Assembly (NCBI GenBank): GCA_023838465.1
Contig: JAIVEQ010000006.1
Span: 1-64,000, forward strand
DNA from: Candidatus Thiodiazotropha sp.
GTDB taxonomy: Bacteria; Pseudomonadota; Gammaproteobacteria; Chromatiales; Chromatiaceae
Direction: 5' to 3'
DNA: 64,000 nt
In this document: in pieces, positions 36,987 to 46,528 of the stretch
How positions within the stretch are numbered: the first letter of the stretch is position 1
Layout of the letters: each line of letters starts with the position of its first letter
The notes under the pieces: generated by a model
Seen by the model: the letters and a program-made list of their open reading frames with translations, nothing else
The model's database searches: none
What the model was told of the DNA's origin: nothing
Translations under genes and position numbers: made by a program

Positions 36987-38852
36987 TCAATGCCCGACAT
37001 ACATCGCGTCAAACTTCTCCTCGTACCGCTGCAGAATTTTACTGCGACGTAGTTTAAGGGTTGGTGTCATCAGTCCATTCTCTACGTTCCATGGTTCTGG
37101 GATGACAGCCATTCGGATGATCTTTGCATAACCGGGAAAGTTATCGAGATGGTTATTCATGCGTCTCAGCAATTCCTGCTCCTGTTGCTCACTGAGGTTG
37201 GCTGGATCTAAACCCAGTGTCTGGGCATTCTCTGGATTTAGGACGACCATAGCGCATAAGTAGGGTTTACCCTCACCAACAATCAGTACCTGTTCAAAGA
37301 GGGCATCCATAGCGATACACATCTCCATGTCCGCTGGCGGTACCTTTTCACCATTGGCCATTACAATGATCTCTTTTAAACGCCCGGTTATAAAGATAAA
37401 GCCATCTTCGATCTTTGCCTTGTCACCGGTATGGAACCAGCCCTCTTCATCGATAACATCAGCGGTGGCATGGCGGTTGTTCCAGTAACCCATCATGACA
37501 TTGGGCGCTCGACATAGCAGTTCATCGTACTCACTGATTTTGACTTCTATACCAGGAAAGGGGGTGCCGACACTGGCCGGAATATTCTTTTCATGGGTAT
37601 TGGCGGATATCATCGGGCTGGTCTCAGTCAGGCCAAAGCCTTGCAGAATTGGAACCCCTAGGCCAATAAAGACCTTGGCCATATCCGGAGAGAGTGGCGC
37701 GCCACCTGAGACAGCAATACGTAGCCGTCCACCCAGTTTGTCCTGAATCTTACTGGCAACCATTTTTTCCAGCAGGGGCCATAGAATAAATTTAGGTGAC
37801 CAGGAGACACGTCGATGTTGATACTCAAAATTTTGCCAGCCGGTCTCTACAGCCAGATTGAAAATGGTACGGGCGATGGCAGAGTCACTCTCCAGTTTTT
37901 CCTGTATCTTGGCATATACCCGTTCATAGATACGGGGTACGGAGACTAGAATGGTGGGCTTGATAATCTGAAGATCTTCACCTAGTTGCGGGATTGAGCG
38001 TGCATAGGCGGTGGTGGCCCCGGACACCATCGCCAGGTAGTAACCAACCGTTCGCTCCAAAGTATGCGACAAGGGCAGAAAGGAGAGAAACATGTCTGTA
38101 GGATAGATGTGGATGACTTCAACGCCACTATCGATGTCCCACAGTATGTTTCGGTGACTCAACATGACACCTTTCGAGCGACCTGTTGTGCCAGAGGTAT
38201 AGACGATGGTGGCCAGGCTCTCACTTGGAATATCCACTACTTGTAAATCATGGCTGCTTTGATCAGGCAGCCAATCCTCAAGCGTTACCAAGCGGGCCTG
38301 AAGTCCCTTGGGATCGACCCGCTGCATGGTGACGATACGGTTCAGGCCGGCAAGCTGGTTGCGTATCTGTTGTAGTTCCTGCCACTGTTCATCATTTTCA
38401 AGGAGTAACAGACGCACCCCGGCATCCTGCATGATGTAACCAATGTTCTCTGGGCGATCATTGGTGTAGAGGGGGACTGTGACCAAGCCCAATCCTTGTG
38501 CTGCCAGGTCGAATATGACCCATTCACGGCAATTCCGCAGTATTAAAGCGACCCGATCCCCTGGTCGAAGGTCTTCATTGCGGAATGCGGCTTGCCAGCG
38601 CGATACCAGCTGTTCCATTTCCCGCCAACTGGTTTTCTCCCAAGTATCACTCTCTTCCTGGTACTGGATGTACGCGATGGCATCAGGTGTACGTTTAACG
38701 CGTTCCTGAAAGACGCCTGCAATCGTGTCGGCATGCTTTAGACGTATCAAATCTGTTTTTGGTTTGTTCATGCTGTTTTCATTGTTATCATTTTCTGGAT
38801 TATCGGTGGTTTCGACTGGCTCATTTTGGTGAGCACCATTAAAGAGTAGCAT
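36987..38852 (-). CDS. Long-chain fatty-acid-CoA ligase (AMP-forming)
   Basis: 621 residues of the ANL adenylate-forming superfamily, long-chain acyl-CoA synthetase branch. The P-loop YTSGTTGRSKG is at about 217-227, then LPLSHTLERT, GYGLTETSP-like GFGLTETSP, WFHTGDKA and a C-terminal KEIIVMANGEKVPPADME with the catalytic lysine region. It activates fatty acids for beta-oxidation or phospholipid use. ATG 38852 has AGGGGG 7 bases upstream; Met28 is an alternative start. It is the last gene of a minus-strand run with fadE. Confidence 0.9.
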   Translation of the reverse strand: MLLFNGAHQNEPVETTDNPENDNNENSMNKPKTDLIRLKHADTIAGVFQERVKRTPDAIAYIQYQEESDTWEKTSWREMEQLVSRWQAAFRNEDLRPGDRVALILRNCREWVIFDLAAQGLGLVTVPLYTNDRPENIGYIMQDAGVRLLLLENDEQWQELQQIRNQLAGLNRIVTMQRVDPKGLQARLVTLEDWLPDQSSHDLQVVDIPSESLATIVYTSGTTGRSKGVMLSHRNILWDIDSGVEVIHIYPTDMFLSFLPLSHTLERTVGYYLAMVSGATTAYARSIPQLGEDLQIIKPTILVSVPRIYERVYAKIQEKLESDSAIARTIFNLAVETGWQNFEYQHRRVSWSPKFILWPLLEKMVASKIQDKLGGRLRIAVSGGAPLSPDMAKVFIGLGVPILQGFGLTETSPMISANTHEKNIPASVGTPFPGIEVKISEYDELLCRAPNVMMGYWNNRHATADVIDEEGWFHTGDKAKIEDGFIFITGRLKEIIVMANGEKVPPADMEMCIAMDALFEQVLIVGEGKPYLCAMVVLNPENAQTLGLDPANLSEQQEQELLRRMNNHLDNFPGYAKIIRMAVIPEPWNVENGLMTPTLKLRRSKILQRYEEKFDAMYVGH

Positions 38853-38904
38853 TACACACCCCCTAACTTAGCCCATCCTGTATCGGGATGGAACTGTTTG
38901 ACGT

Positions 38905-41388
38905 TCATGCAGCACCCAGCTTGTTGAGTTCGGAGACCCTTACAGTCTCTCTCTGTTTACCAGCTGTCGCATTGCTCAATCTATCAAAGGCATTGACCTG
39001 GATAACCTGATTACGTAAACGTTCTGCTTCATCCAGAGCTACTTTGTCACTATCACTCAAGATGCCGAGTGTAACGGCCTCCTTAATCAAGTTCCGCATA
39101 CCCCGTGATTTGAGTTGGCCGGCTCGTTTGGCACGACGTAGTGTTTTTTCATGGGGAGCAGCGGCAGTGACAGCAAATAGTGCCTGTTCCAGCTGACCAA
39201 CACGCTGCTTTTGATCCTCTGTCGTGTAGATGCCCTGGGTAAGTCGCTCTCGAACCTCATTGGGACTCAACAGGAGACGTGCAACCTGATGATCGAGATG
39301 GTCTGTGGGCTTGTGAAAGGGGAGTCCGGTCGGAAAAATCACTACCCGCAGTAACCAGGCCAGAGGACGAAACGGCATATTGCGTAACAGGCCGCGTAAA
39401 GCATGTTGGATGCGATAGAGTGAATCGTCCATAGCCCATTGCATCAATGGGAGATCATCCTGCCGCTCACCCTCTTCGATATAGCGTTTAAGGCTGGCGC
39501 TGGCGATATAGAGGTTACTCAGTATGTCCCCCAGCCTGGCCGATAGACGCTCTTTTCGTTTGAGTGAGCCACCCAGGGTCATAAGGGCAATATCGGCGGT
39601 CAGGGCAAACCCTGCAGACATCCAGTTGAGACGCTGAAAATAACGACGTGAGGGTCCGCGCTTTGGGCTTTCAGAGAGCCGGCCATGAGTAATACCCAGC
39701 CAGCATGTACGCGCAAAATTCGTCACCACGAAGCCGATGTGATTAAACAGCGCTTCATCAAACTGAATCAGTGAGGCTTGCGGATCCGGGTTCTCTGCGG
39801 CCTCGAACTCTTTCAGAACATAGGGATGGGACCGAATCGCTCCCTGACCGAAGATGATCATACTCCGGGTCAGGATATTGGCGCCTTCAACCGTGATGGC
39901 GATGGGAATGGCTTGGTAAGCTCTGCCAATCAGGTTATCAGGCCCAAGACAGATACCGCTACCACCCTGAACATCCATGGCGTCATTGATAGAAAGGCGG
40001 TAACGTTCGGTGAGGTGGTACTTGATGATGGCGGAGATAACCGATGGCGATTCACCGCTGTCGAGGGCGCTGAGGGTCAGTTTTCGTGCAGCATCCATCT
40101 GATAGGTCAGGCCGCCAATTCTTGCAAGGGCCTCTTCTACACCTTCGAAGTGGCCGATGGGCTGGCCGAATTGGCTGCGAACCGCGGCATAGGCACCCGT
40201 ATAACGGCTAGCCTGCTTTCCTGCTCCCGTAGAGAGTGCTGGCAGTGAGATACCTCGCCCCTCAGAGAGGGACTCGACCAGCATTTGCCAACCTTTACCC
40301 ACACCCTCGACGCCTCCCATCACCCAATCGATCGGGATAAAGACATCTCGTCCTGAGATCGGGCCGTTTTGAAATGGGATATCGAGAGGCATGTGTCGAT
40401 CCCCGATCTCTATACCAGGGGTATCACGGGGAATGAGAGCGACAGTGATTCCAGGTTGAGGGTCCTCGCCCAGTAGGCCCTGGGGGTCTTCCAGCTTGAA
40501 GGCCAGACCGATCAGGGTCGCCACAGGAGCCAGGGTGATATAGCGTTTCTCCCAGTTGAGCCGGATACCCAGCACCTGTTTTCCCTGATGTTGGCCATGA
40601 GTGACGACACCTAGATCCGGCATAGCACCGGCGTCGCTACCAGCCTGTGGGCTGGTGAGGGCAAAGCAGGGGACTTCTTCCCCGCTCGCCAGTTTTTTAA
40701 GGTATTGCTCTTTTTGTGCCTCAGTACCGTAATGAAGCAGCAGTTTTGCCGGCCCAAGAGAGTTGGGTACCATCACTGTGACCGCGGCAGTGATACTCCG
40801 ACTGGCGATCTTCATCACCACCTGTGAGTGAGCGTAAGCAGAAAAACCGAGCCCCCCATATGATTCCGGGATAATCATGCCAAACAATCCGGACTGTTTG
40901 ATGAAGTCCCAGATATCAGCTGGAAGATCCTTTTGTTGATGGGTGATATGCCAATCATCAAGCCTTTCGCAGAGGTGCTGTACCGGACCATCAAGGAATG
41001 CCTGCTCACGTTCTGTCAAGTGGCATTGTGGTTGACGCAGCAGTTGTCTCCAGTTGGGCTGTCCGGAAAAGAGTTCACCGTCCCACCAGACGTTACCCGC
41101 ATTCAGTGCCTCCTTCTCTGTTGTCGACATCAATGGCATCACTTTCTGAAAAGCGTTTAACAAGGGTTGTGTGATCCATTGCCGACGCTGCTCAGGCATC
41201 AGGTAGAAGAAGAGAGAAATGGCAAAAAGCCCCCACAATGGGATGGTCCAGGCTGAGGTTAGAAGGTTAGCCAGTTGCAAACTGATGAGTAATACCGGTG
41301 GCAACACTATCCAAACGATGGCCCGTGCAGATCCATAAGCCAGTCCCCACAAAGTCACCATGAGCAACAAGAGTCCAAGTAGTGTCAT
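38905..41388 (-). CDS. fadE: Acyl-CoA dehydrogenase FadE
   Basis: First oxidative step of beta-oxidation, using FAD. 827 residues, near E. coli FadE (814), with two or three N-terminal membrane segments (about 2-20, 24-42 and 46-63). The central dehydrogenase domain has IPESYGGLGFSAYAHSQVV, FALTSPQAGSDAGAMPD and ITVEGANILTRSMIIFGQGAIR. A FadE-specific C-terminal domain follows. The start overlaps the stop of the upstream hydrolase gene by four bases, and the ligase gene starts 52 bp after its stop. Confidence 0.93.
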   Translation of the reverse strand: MTLLGLLLLMVTLWGLAYGSARAIVWIVLPPVLLISLQLANLLTSAWTIPLWGLFAISLFFYLMPEQRRQWITQPLLNAFQKVMPLMSTTEKEALNAGNVWWDGELFSGQPNWRQLLRQPQCHLTEREQAFLDGPVQHLCERLDDWHITHQQKDLPADIWDFIKQSGLFGMIIPESYGGLGFSAYAHSQVVMKIASRSITAAVTVMVPNSLGPAKLLLHYGTEAQKEQYLKKLASGEEVPCFALTSPQAGSDAGAMPDLGVVTHGQHQGKQVLGIRLNWEKRYITLAPVATLIGLAFKLEDPQGLLGEDPQPGITVALIPRDTPGIEIGDRHMPLDIPFQNGPISGRDVFIPIDWVMGGVEGVGKGWQMLVESLSEGRGISLPALSTGAGKQASRYTGAYAAVRSQFGQPIGHFEGVEEALARIGGLTYQMDAARKLTLSALDSGESPSVISAIIKYHLTERYRLSINDAMDVQGGSGICLGPDNLIGRAYQAIPIAITVEGANILTRSMIIFGQGAIRSHPYVLKEFEAAENPDPQASLIQFDEALFNHIGFVVTNFARTCWLGITHGRLSESPKRGPSRRYFQRLNWMSAGFALTADIALMTLGGSLKRKERLSARLGDILSNLYIASASLKRYIEEGERQDDLPLMQWAMDDSLYRIQHALRGLLRNMPFRPLAWLLRVVIFPTGLPFHKPTDHLDHQVARLLLSPNEVRERLTQGIYTTEDQKQRVGQLEQALFAVTAAAPHEKTLRRAKRAGQLKSRGMRNLIKEAVTLGILSDSDKVALDEAERLRNQVIQVNAFDRLSNATAGKQRETVRVSELNKLGAA

Positions 41389-42416
41389 TGGTCTGCCTCC
41401 CGCAGGGTGTTTGGTACCGGTTGTTGGCTCTCCTCATCCTGATCATCAGGTTGTTTTACTTTTTCCTTTTTCGGTTTCATGCCAAACAGCGTCCGGTCAT
41501 CGAGGCAGGGCATGACTTCACCTTTTGTTGCAGCAACGAAAGCCCGTTCGTCATCATTGTAGAGGATGGTCTCGTCACACCAGGGTAGTCGACGGTAGAC
41601 ACCCAGATCATCCAGGCCTAGAAAGGGATACTTGATGATGTCGAAATAGGGTGAGTAGTCGAAATCCTTTGGTGTGAAGAGGCGTGGATTGCGTTTAAAG
41701 AAGCGCAGACTGCCGTCTTCATCACGATCGATGAATGGCAGTATGGGAAAGTTGACACTATTGAAAGCGGATGCCAATAGTGAGGAGCAGACTGCGCGTG
41801 TTGGTGATCCGGCATTGTGTTCAAACAGACTCGAGCGCCAACGCCTGGGGAGTATGGTCCAGGGAAAGAAGAACCGGGCGAGATCAAGCAGGTGGCGTAG
41901 ATCATAGTCAAACCCGATATGTTGAATAGCATGCGCCACCACCTTGTGGGCATCGACGGGCTCCAGGCCGGTGGGTCGGCAGATACGCAGATGGTCCTTA
42001 CGGTATTTGGAGACTGGAGCGATGATGGTACCTTCACCCAGTAAAGCTTCAACCATCAATTGTTCACCGAGATCACCCTGATAGGCCATGCGCACCCGCT
42101 GTTGAAGTTGTGGGTCGCGAATATCGTAAATGCGCCCAATAAAGAGTGCTGAATGAGTCCAGGTACTTTGAGTAATGGTCTTGATAACATCACTGACCCG
42201 GCTACGGCCCTCCACCAACAGGACATCGCCCGGTCGGAGTTCGTAGCTAAGTCGATTGAAATCACAAAGGGGAGAGGTAGAAGGCGGACCCTCTTTGGTC
42301 AACCAATCGGTGATCCACTGCATGATTTTCCGGCCGATCCTACGCATCCGTATAACCCAGTAAAATAGTGTGTATTGTAGCCAGTATAGACCGTATTTAT
42401 AGTGGGTGAGTTTCAA
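41385..42416 (-). CDS. YiiX/YebB-like permuted papain-fold hydrolase
   Basis: 343 residues. A basic, hydrophobic N-terminus (about 8-24) may tie it to the membrane. The YiiX-type permuted NlpC/P60 domain covers about 58-240: LRPGDVLLVEG, catalytic His88 in TWTHSALFIG, and catalytic Cys210 in RAVCSSLLASAF. This is the circularly permuted order (His before Cys). Relatives include amidases, peptidases and lipid-acting LRAT-like enzymes. Coupling to fadE by a four-base overlap and to an acyl-CoA ligase favours a lipid substrate, but that is an inference. The charged C-terminal 40 residues look disordered. Confidence 0.8.
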   Translation of the reverse strand: MKLTHYKYGLYWLQYTLFYWVIRMRRIGRKIMQWITDWLTKEGPPSTSPLCDFNRLSYELRPGDVLLVEGRSRVSDVIKTITQSTWTHSALFIGRIYDIRDPQLQQRVRMAYQGDLGEQLMVEALLGEGTIIAPVSKYRKDHLRICRPTGLEPVDAHKVVAHAIQHIGFDYDLRHLLDLARFFFPWTILPRRWRSSLFEHNAGSPTRAVCSSLLASAFNSVNFPILPFIDRDEDGSLRFFKRNPRLFTPKDFDYSPYFDIIKYPFLGLDDLGVYRRLPWCDETILYNDDERAFVAATKGEVMPCLDDRTLFGMKPKKEKVKQPDDQDEESQQPVPNTLREADQ

Positions 42417-42670
42417 ATAGCGTAGTGGTATAGCTTGGAGTGGGGTGTTTTGAGACAGCAGGATGTTGCAATTAAAGCAAATAGCCGTAGTGGGAGAACT
42501 GTCGGCTGGAAGTTAGATGGAAGGACAATAAAAGCTTATATGAATCAATATTATTATTATATTATCAATGATATATACGGATTAAATGATGTTATTTATT
42601 GAGTTATCCATTTCAAAGGTAAAAAACTTATCAGCTTAAGAATAAGAAAAGATGGGCTGAGTCTGGTGGA

Positions 42671-43780
42671 TTAGTCCGGGAGAGACTTTTTGCGATTCCG
42701 GATCCCACCACTCCACCAGATGCGACAGGCACCTTCATCCGAAACCATGCAGGGACCGATAGGTGATCTCGGGGTGCATGCTTCACCATAGAGTCGGCAC
42801 TGATTTGGGTATTTTCGACCGAGAACCACCTCTGAGCAGTCACACCCTGGAGGCATCATGCCGGCCCGCATGCGTTCGGGGACGTCATAGTCCGGAAATC
42901 GTTTTCGTGCATCCGAATGGACATAGTCCCTATTTAAGACGTATCCCGAATTGGGGATGATGCCAATTCCTCGCCAGTTGGCATCGACTACATTCAATGC
43001 TTGATTCAGATGTGCTCTGGCACAGGGATTTCCACCTGGCCTGACCAGTTCCGGGTAACAGTTATCAAGGAATAGTCGTTTATCCAGATATTGTCTGATG
43101 ACAGAGTAGGTGGCGGCCAACAGGCTCTCTGTCGTGAAACCAGCCACTGCTGCCGGGATATGGTGTTGCTCTACAATAAACGACCACTCTTCAGGCCCCA
43201 TCACAGTCGCGACATGACCAGGGGCAACCAGGGCGTTGAATCCCGGTGCCTCGCCACTCAGCAATAGTGAGACTGCCGGCCATGTCAAACGACCTGATAG
43301 CAGGATAGAGAGGTTCTCAGGAATGCCCTCAACAAGTAATGATGCAACGGGTGCTATTGTTGTTTCGAATCCGGCCGCGAAAAAAACCACTTCTCTTTGC
43401 GGCGATGCCTGAGCAATCTGTAGCGCTTCGAGCGGTGAGGCGATTGGCAGGATATCCGCTCCAGCAGCATGGGCCTGATGGAGGGACCGGGGCTCCCCTT
43501 TGGCAACATTCACCGGTACACGCAGCATGTCACCAAATGCCACCAGTGTGACCGGCTCATGTAAGGCTAGTTGTATTGCCTGGTAAACATCCTCTTCAGG
43601 ACAGACACAAACCGGGCAGCCGGGACCGGGGATGAGTTCAATCTGAGCTGGCAAGGCGCTGCGCAGACCGGCCTGGGTGATGGAGCGCTCATGCCCACCA
43701 CAGACATTCATTACTTTTACAGGCCTGTCCAGTGGCAACCCATGTAACTGTTGCAACCATGTTTTCGCGCTGATTGACAT
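42671..43780 (-). CDS. hypD: Hydrogenase maturation factor HypD
   Basis: Scaffold on which, with HypC, the Fe(CN)2CO unit of [NiFe] hydrogenase is built. 369 residues: GGHERSI near the N-terminus with catalytic Cys in NVCGGHE (about 24-30), GPGCPVCVCP (about 53-62), AAGFETT, and the [4Fe-4S] cysteines in PPGCDCSEVVLGRKYPNQC and YGEACTP. Last gene of the hypC-hypA-hypB-hypD run. Confidence 0.95.
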   Translation of the reverse strand: MSISAKTWLQQLHGLPLDRPVKVMNVCGGHERSITQAGLRSALPAQIELIPGPGCPVCVCPEEDVYQAIQLALHEPVTLVAFGDMLRVPVNVAKGEPRSLHQAHAAGADILPIASPLEALQIAQASPQREVVFFAAGFETTIAPVASLLVEGIPENLSILLSGRLTWPAVSLLLSGEAPGFNALVAPGHVATVMGPEEWSFIVEQHHIPAAVAGFTTESLLAATYSVIRQYLDKRLFLDNCYPELVRPGGNPCARAHLNQALNVVDANWRGIGIIPNSGYVLNRDYVHSDARKRFPDYDVPERMRAGMMPPGCDCSEVVLGRKYPNQCRLYGEACTPRSPIGPCMVSDEGACRIWWSGGIRNRKKSLPD

Positions 43781-43859
43781 TATTAACCCGGTACCTTAGT
43801 AAACCCGGCAAACGAATATATTACGATACCAGCGACATGTTTATGGGAAGACACCAGGA

Positions 43860-44684
43860 TTATCGTGTGTCTTGAGCATGCATATGAATCCCTTCAGTTT
43901 GTAATTTTGGGTTAGTAGTTTCGCCTTTGGCACGTCTTTCTGCCTGTTTTTGAACCTGTTCATCAAGCCAGGTTAACCAAGTTTCAAAACCTTCACCGTT
44001 TTTTGCTGAAATCAGCGTGACAGGCGCTTCCACAGCAAGGTGACGTACTGCCTGCTCAGCCTTTTCCGTATTGAAATCATCAAGCATCACCAGTAGATCC
44101 GATTTAGTGATCAGCACATGATCTGCTGCACGGAAGATGACAGGGTATTTTGCAGGTTTGTCATCACCTTCTGTGACAGACAGGAGAGTGATATTGAGAT
44201 GCTGGCCCAGGTCGAAGCTGGCGGGACAGACCAGATTGCCGACATTCTCGATAAACAAGATATCCAATTCATCGAGATTCATCTGATGCAGTGCATGATG
44301 AATCATGTGGGCATCAAGATGGCAAGCTGTACCGGTAGTGATTTGTACTGCCTCTACCCCTTTTTGACGTATGCGTTGTGCATCATTTTCTGTTTCTAGA
44401 TCACCTTCAATAACACCCATTCGGTAACGCTTCTTAATCGTGTCTATGGTTGTTTCGAGTAACCGGGTTTTACCACTTCCGGGAGAAGACATCAGATTGA
44501 TAGTTAGCAGTTGATGACGGTCGAAGTGCTCGCGATTATGAGCAGCCTGATGATCGTTCGCATTAAGCAGGTTTTGCAGAACTTCCACGGCCACACTGCC
44601 GTCATCTGTATGAGCGTGCTTCCCACCCTCTTCAATCAGATGCCGGTTTCCATCGGTGATATTACAACCGCATGTATCACACAT
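43860..44684 (-). CDS. hypB: Hydrogenase nickel-insertion GTPase HypB
   Basis: 274 residues. An N-terminal high-affinity metal site MCDTCGC is followed by only a short His-containing stretch (no long His-rich store). The G domain has P-loop SSPGSGKT (about 66-73), IEGDLETENDA, the metal-site CHLDAH and ITKSDL. It delivers Ni2+ together with HypA. Spacing to hypA is 35 bp and to hypD 79 bp. Confidence 0.95.
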   Translation of the reverse strand: MCDTCGCNITDGNRHLIEEGGKHAHTDDGSVAVEVLQNLLNANDHQAAHNREHFDRHQLLTINLMSSPGSGKTRLLETTIDTIKKRYRMGVIEGDLETENDAQRIRQKGVEAVQITTGTACHLDAHMIHHALHQMNLDELDILFIENVGNLVCPASFDLGQHLNITLLSVTEGDDKPAKYPVIFRAADHVLITKSDLLVMLDDFNTEKAEQAVRHLAVEAPVTLISAKNGEGFETWLTWLDEQVQKQAERRAKGETTNPKLQTEGIHMHAQDTR

Positions 44685-44719
44685 GTAAGATGACTCCTTC
44701 TGTCAAGCTAGTGTAGTTG

Positions 44720-45094
44720 TTAATCATCACCCGTTCCTTCTTCCTCAGGTTCACGTGTCAGCTCAACACTGGCAAGCAGGAGTTCGTCTCCACTGATGAG
44801 CTGTGTTCGAAAGTCGCCGCATTCACAACAGATCAGCCTATTAGTCTCTGCGTCACATTCGGCTCCGCATTGCTGACAGCGAACACGGATCGATTGCAGC
44901 TCCGTCTCTAATTCTGCACTAGCTGCTACGCTACCTGCACGGGCAATGGTGAATGCTTGTTGAAGCAACTCAGGCACCACACCAGAGAGAGGACCGATGC
45001 GTATTAAGATGCGGGTCACTTGCGATGCATGCTCTCGTTGTGCAATCTCCTCGACTTGTGTCAGCATGGCCTGACAAATCGAGAGTTCATGCAT
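44720..45094 (-). CDS. hypA: Hydrogenase nickel chaperone HypA
   Basis: 124 residues. The nickel-binding N-terminus MHELS is intact. The zinc domain has two Cys pairs in RCQQCGAEC and ICCECGD (about 72-97). The acidic tail is a little longer than usual. It overlaps hypC by eight bases, implying coupling. Confidence 0.95.
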   Translation of the reverse strand: MHELSICQAMLTQVEEIAQREHASQVTRILIRIGPLSGVVPELLQQAFTIARAGSVAASAELETELQSIRVRCQQCGAECDAETNRLICCECGDFRTQLISGDELLLASVELTREPEEEGTGDD

Positions 45095-45329
45095 CGGGCG
45101 GGGTATCCATCTTCGCTAGCATTTCGTCATAGATTTCCCAGGCTGAGCGTGCCTCCTGAGGGGTGACCTTCTGAATCGCATAACCGACATGGACTACGAT
45201 AAAATCGTCAGGCTTTAACGCTTCATGTTGCAGCATGAAGAGACTCACTTCCCGCTGAATGCCTTTTGCTTCACAGTGAGCAGTAAAGCCGTCAATTTTT
45301 TTAATCTGCATGGGTATGCCCAAACACAT
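45087..45329 (-). CDS. hypC: Hydrogenase maturation chaperone HypC
   Basis: 80 residues beginning MCLGIPM; Cys2 binds the Fe(CN)2CO unit and the large-subunit precursor. VGYAIQKVTPQEARSAWEIYDEM is the usual C-terminal helix. First gene of the hyp run and divergent from the hydrogenase structural genes, with about 130 bp between the starts for two promoters. Confidence 0.95.
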   Translation of the reverse strand: MCLGIPMQIKKIDGFTAHCEAKGIQREVSLFMLQHEALKPDDFIVVHVGYAIQKVTPQEARSAWEIYDEMLAKMDTPPDA

Positions 45330-45460
45330 GGTATAACCTTCATCCTTAGCTTATAGGGTTCAAAGGGGAGGGGTTTTACTCTTCCCTTTGGTCAGTACCC
45401 GGAAACCGTGTTTTTTTGGGTACTGATCTGAATAGTTTCATTCTCGCAAGGAGTACGCTT

Positions 45461-45943
45461 TTGTCAATCGAATCTGTGTTAATCCTAGGTATTGGTAATA
45501 CCCTATTAAGCGACGAGGGTATAGGTGTTCAGCTGGTTAATCGTATGCAGCAGCAGGTCGGCAAGATTGCGGGTGTTGAGTATCTGGATGGGGGAACGCT
45601 CAGTTTTACCCTTGCTGAACCGATCGCCAGAGCTGATGGATTGATTGTAGCGGATGCAGCACGTATGGGAGAGAAACCTGGCACATTGCAGGTCTTCCAC
45701 AATCAGCAGATGGATAGTTACCTGAAAGGCAATCGTGCCAGTGTCCATGAAGTGAGCCTGGGTGACTTGATTGATATTGCTCGTCTATCCGACACCCTGC
45801 CGGATCAACGCTGCCTGGTAGGTATAGAACCGGAGAATTTGGATTGGGGCGAAACATTGAGTGAAGCCGTTGAACCAGCAATAGAGGCAGGGATATCTGA
45901 AATCGTCTCTATACTGAAAACATGGGGCGTCTTGTCTGACTGA
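45461..45943 (+). CDS. hynD: Hydrogenase large-subunit endopeptidase (HyaD/HynD family)
   Basis: Clips the C-terminal tail of the large subunit once nickel is in place. The TTG at 45461 is taken as start because AAGGAG lies 7 bases before it and the protein then begins MSIESVLILGIGNTLL, as in the family; an upstream TTG at 45416 lacks a site. 160 residues. The nickel-sensing ligands are Glu in SDEGIGV, Asp in LDGGTL or ADAARM and His in VHEVSL. Probable target: HynL at 49608. Confidence 0.9.
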   Translation: MSIESVLILGIGNTLLSDEGIGVQLVNRMQQQVGKIAGVEYLDGGTLSFTLAEPIARADGLIVADAARMGEKPGTLQVFHNQQMDSYLKGNRASVHEVSLGDLIDIARLSDTLPDQRCLVGIEPENLDWGETLSEAVEPAIEAGISEIVSILKTWGVLSD

Positions 45944-46071
45944 CGCAATTAACATTTTGGTGAAAAAAAGTATTAGAAACAGAATTTCAAACCCTAATTA
46001 TGATCCAGATCAGCACCACCATCAGTATTTAGTGATATTCTTTTTATAAGCCCTAATTATCAGTGTTCGTG

Positions 46072-46506
46072 ATGCAAAAGCTGCGAGACATCGTTGTACG
46101 GGTCAAGGAGAGAGATGATCCAGACCCAGTCATCAATCATTCTAATGCGCTGCCTATTATGCATGAAGTATTGCATGCGCTGAAACGTCTCCACGAGATG
46201 GGAGAAACAACCACGATCGATCTGCGATCCATCCCATTCGGTCCTGGAGATGAGGAAGCGCTGTTAAGACAGCTCGGCTGCGGTGAGATCAGCATTGAAC
46301 TTCAATCCCTGGGAAAGAGTACTATTTGCGAGACCCTCTATCCCGGTGTCTGGTTGATTGATCATTACAATGCTGAAGGTGAACGTATTGCCTTGAATAT
46401 CGAGATCAATCGGGTGCCCGAGATTGTCCAGTCTCAACCTGAGGATATCTCAGATGCAATCATCAGGCTTAACGGACAACTCAACCCAGTGAATTTCGCG
46501 TGTTAA
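46072..46506 (+). CDS. Hydrogenase maturation protein, HupH C-terminal-domain type
   Basis: 144 residues from ATG 46072 (a GTG three codons upstream is possible; neither has a clear ribosome binding site). The sequence LHEMGETTTIDLRSIPFGPGDEEALLRQLGCGEISIEL and TLYPGVWLIDHYNAEG match one HupH_C unit of HyaF/HupH. Those proteins usually carry two such units in about 280 residues, so this is a half-length form. HupH helps maturation of the small subunit. It is placed directly before that gene. Confidence 0.82.
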   Translation: MQKLRDIVVRVKERDDPDPVINHSNALPIMHEVLHALKRLHEMGETTTIDLRSIPFGPGDEEALLRQLGCGEISIELQSLGKSTICETLYPGVWLIDHYNAEGERIALNIEINRVPEIVQSQPEDISDAIIRLNGQLNPVNFAC

Positions 46507-46528
46507 GTCCTTTGCGGGAGGAGTAGTG

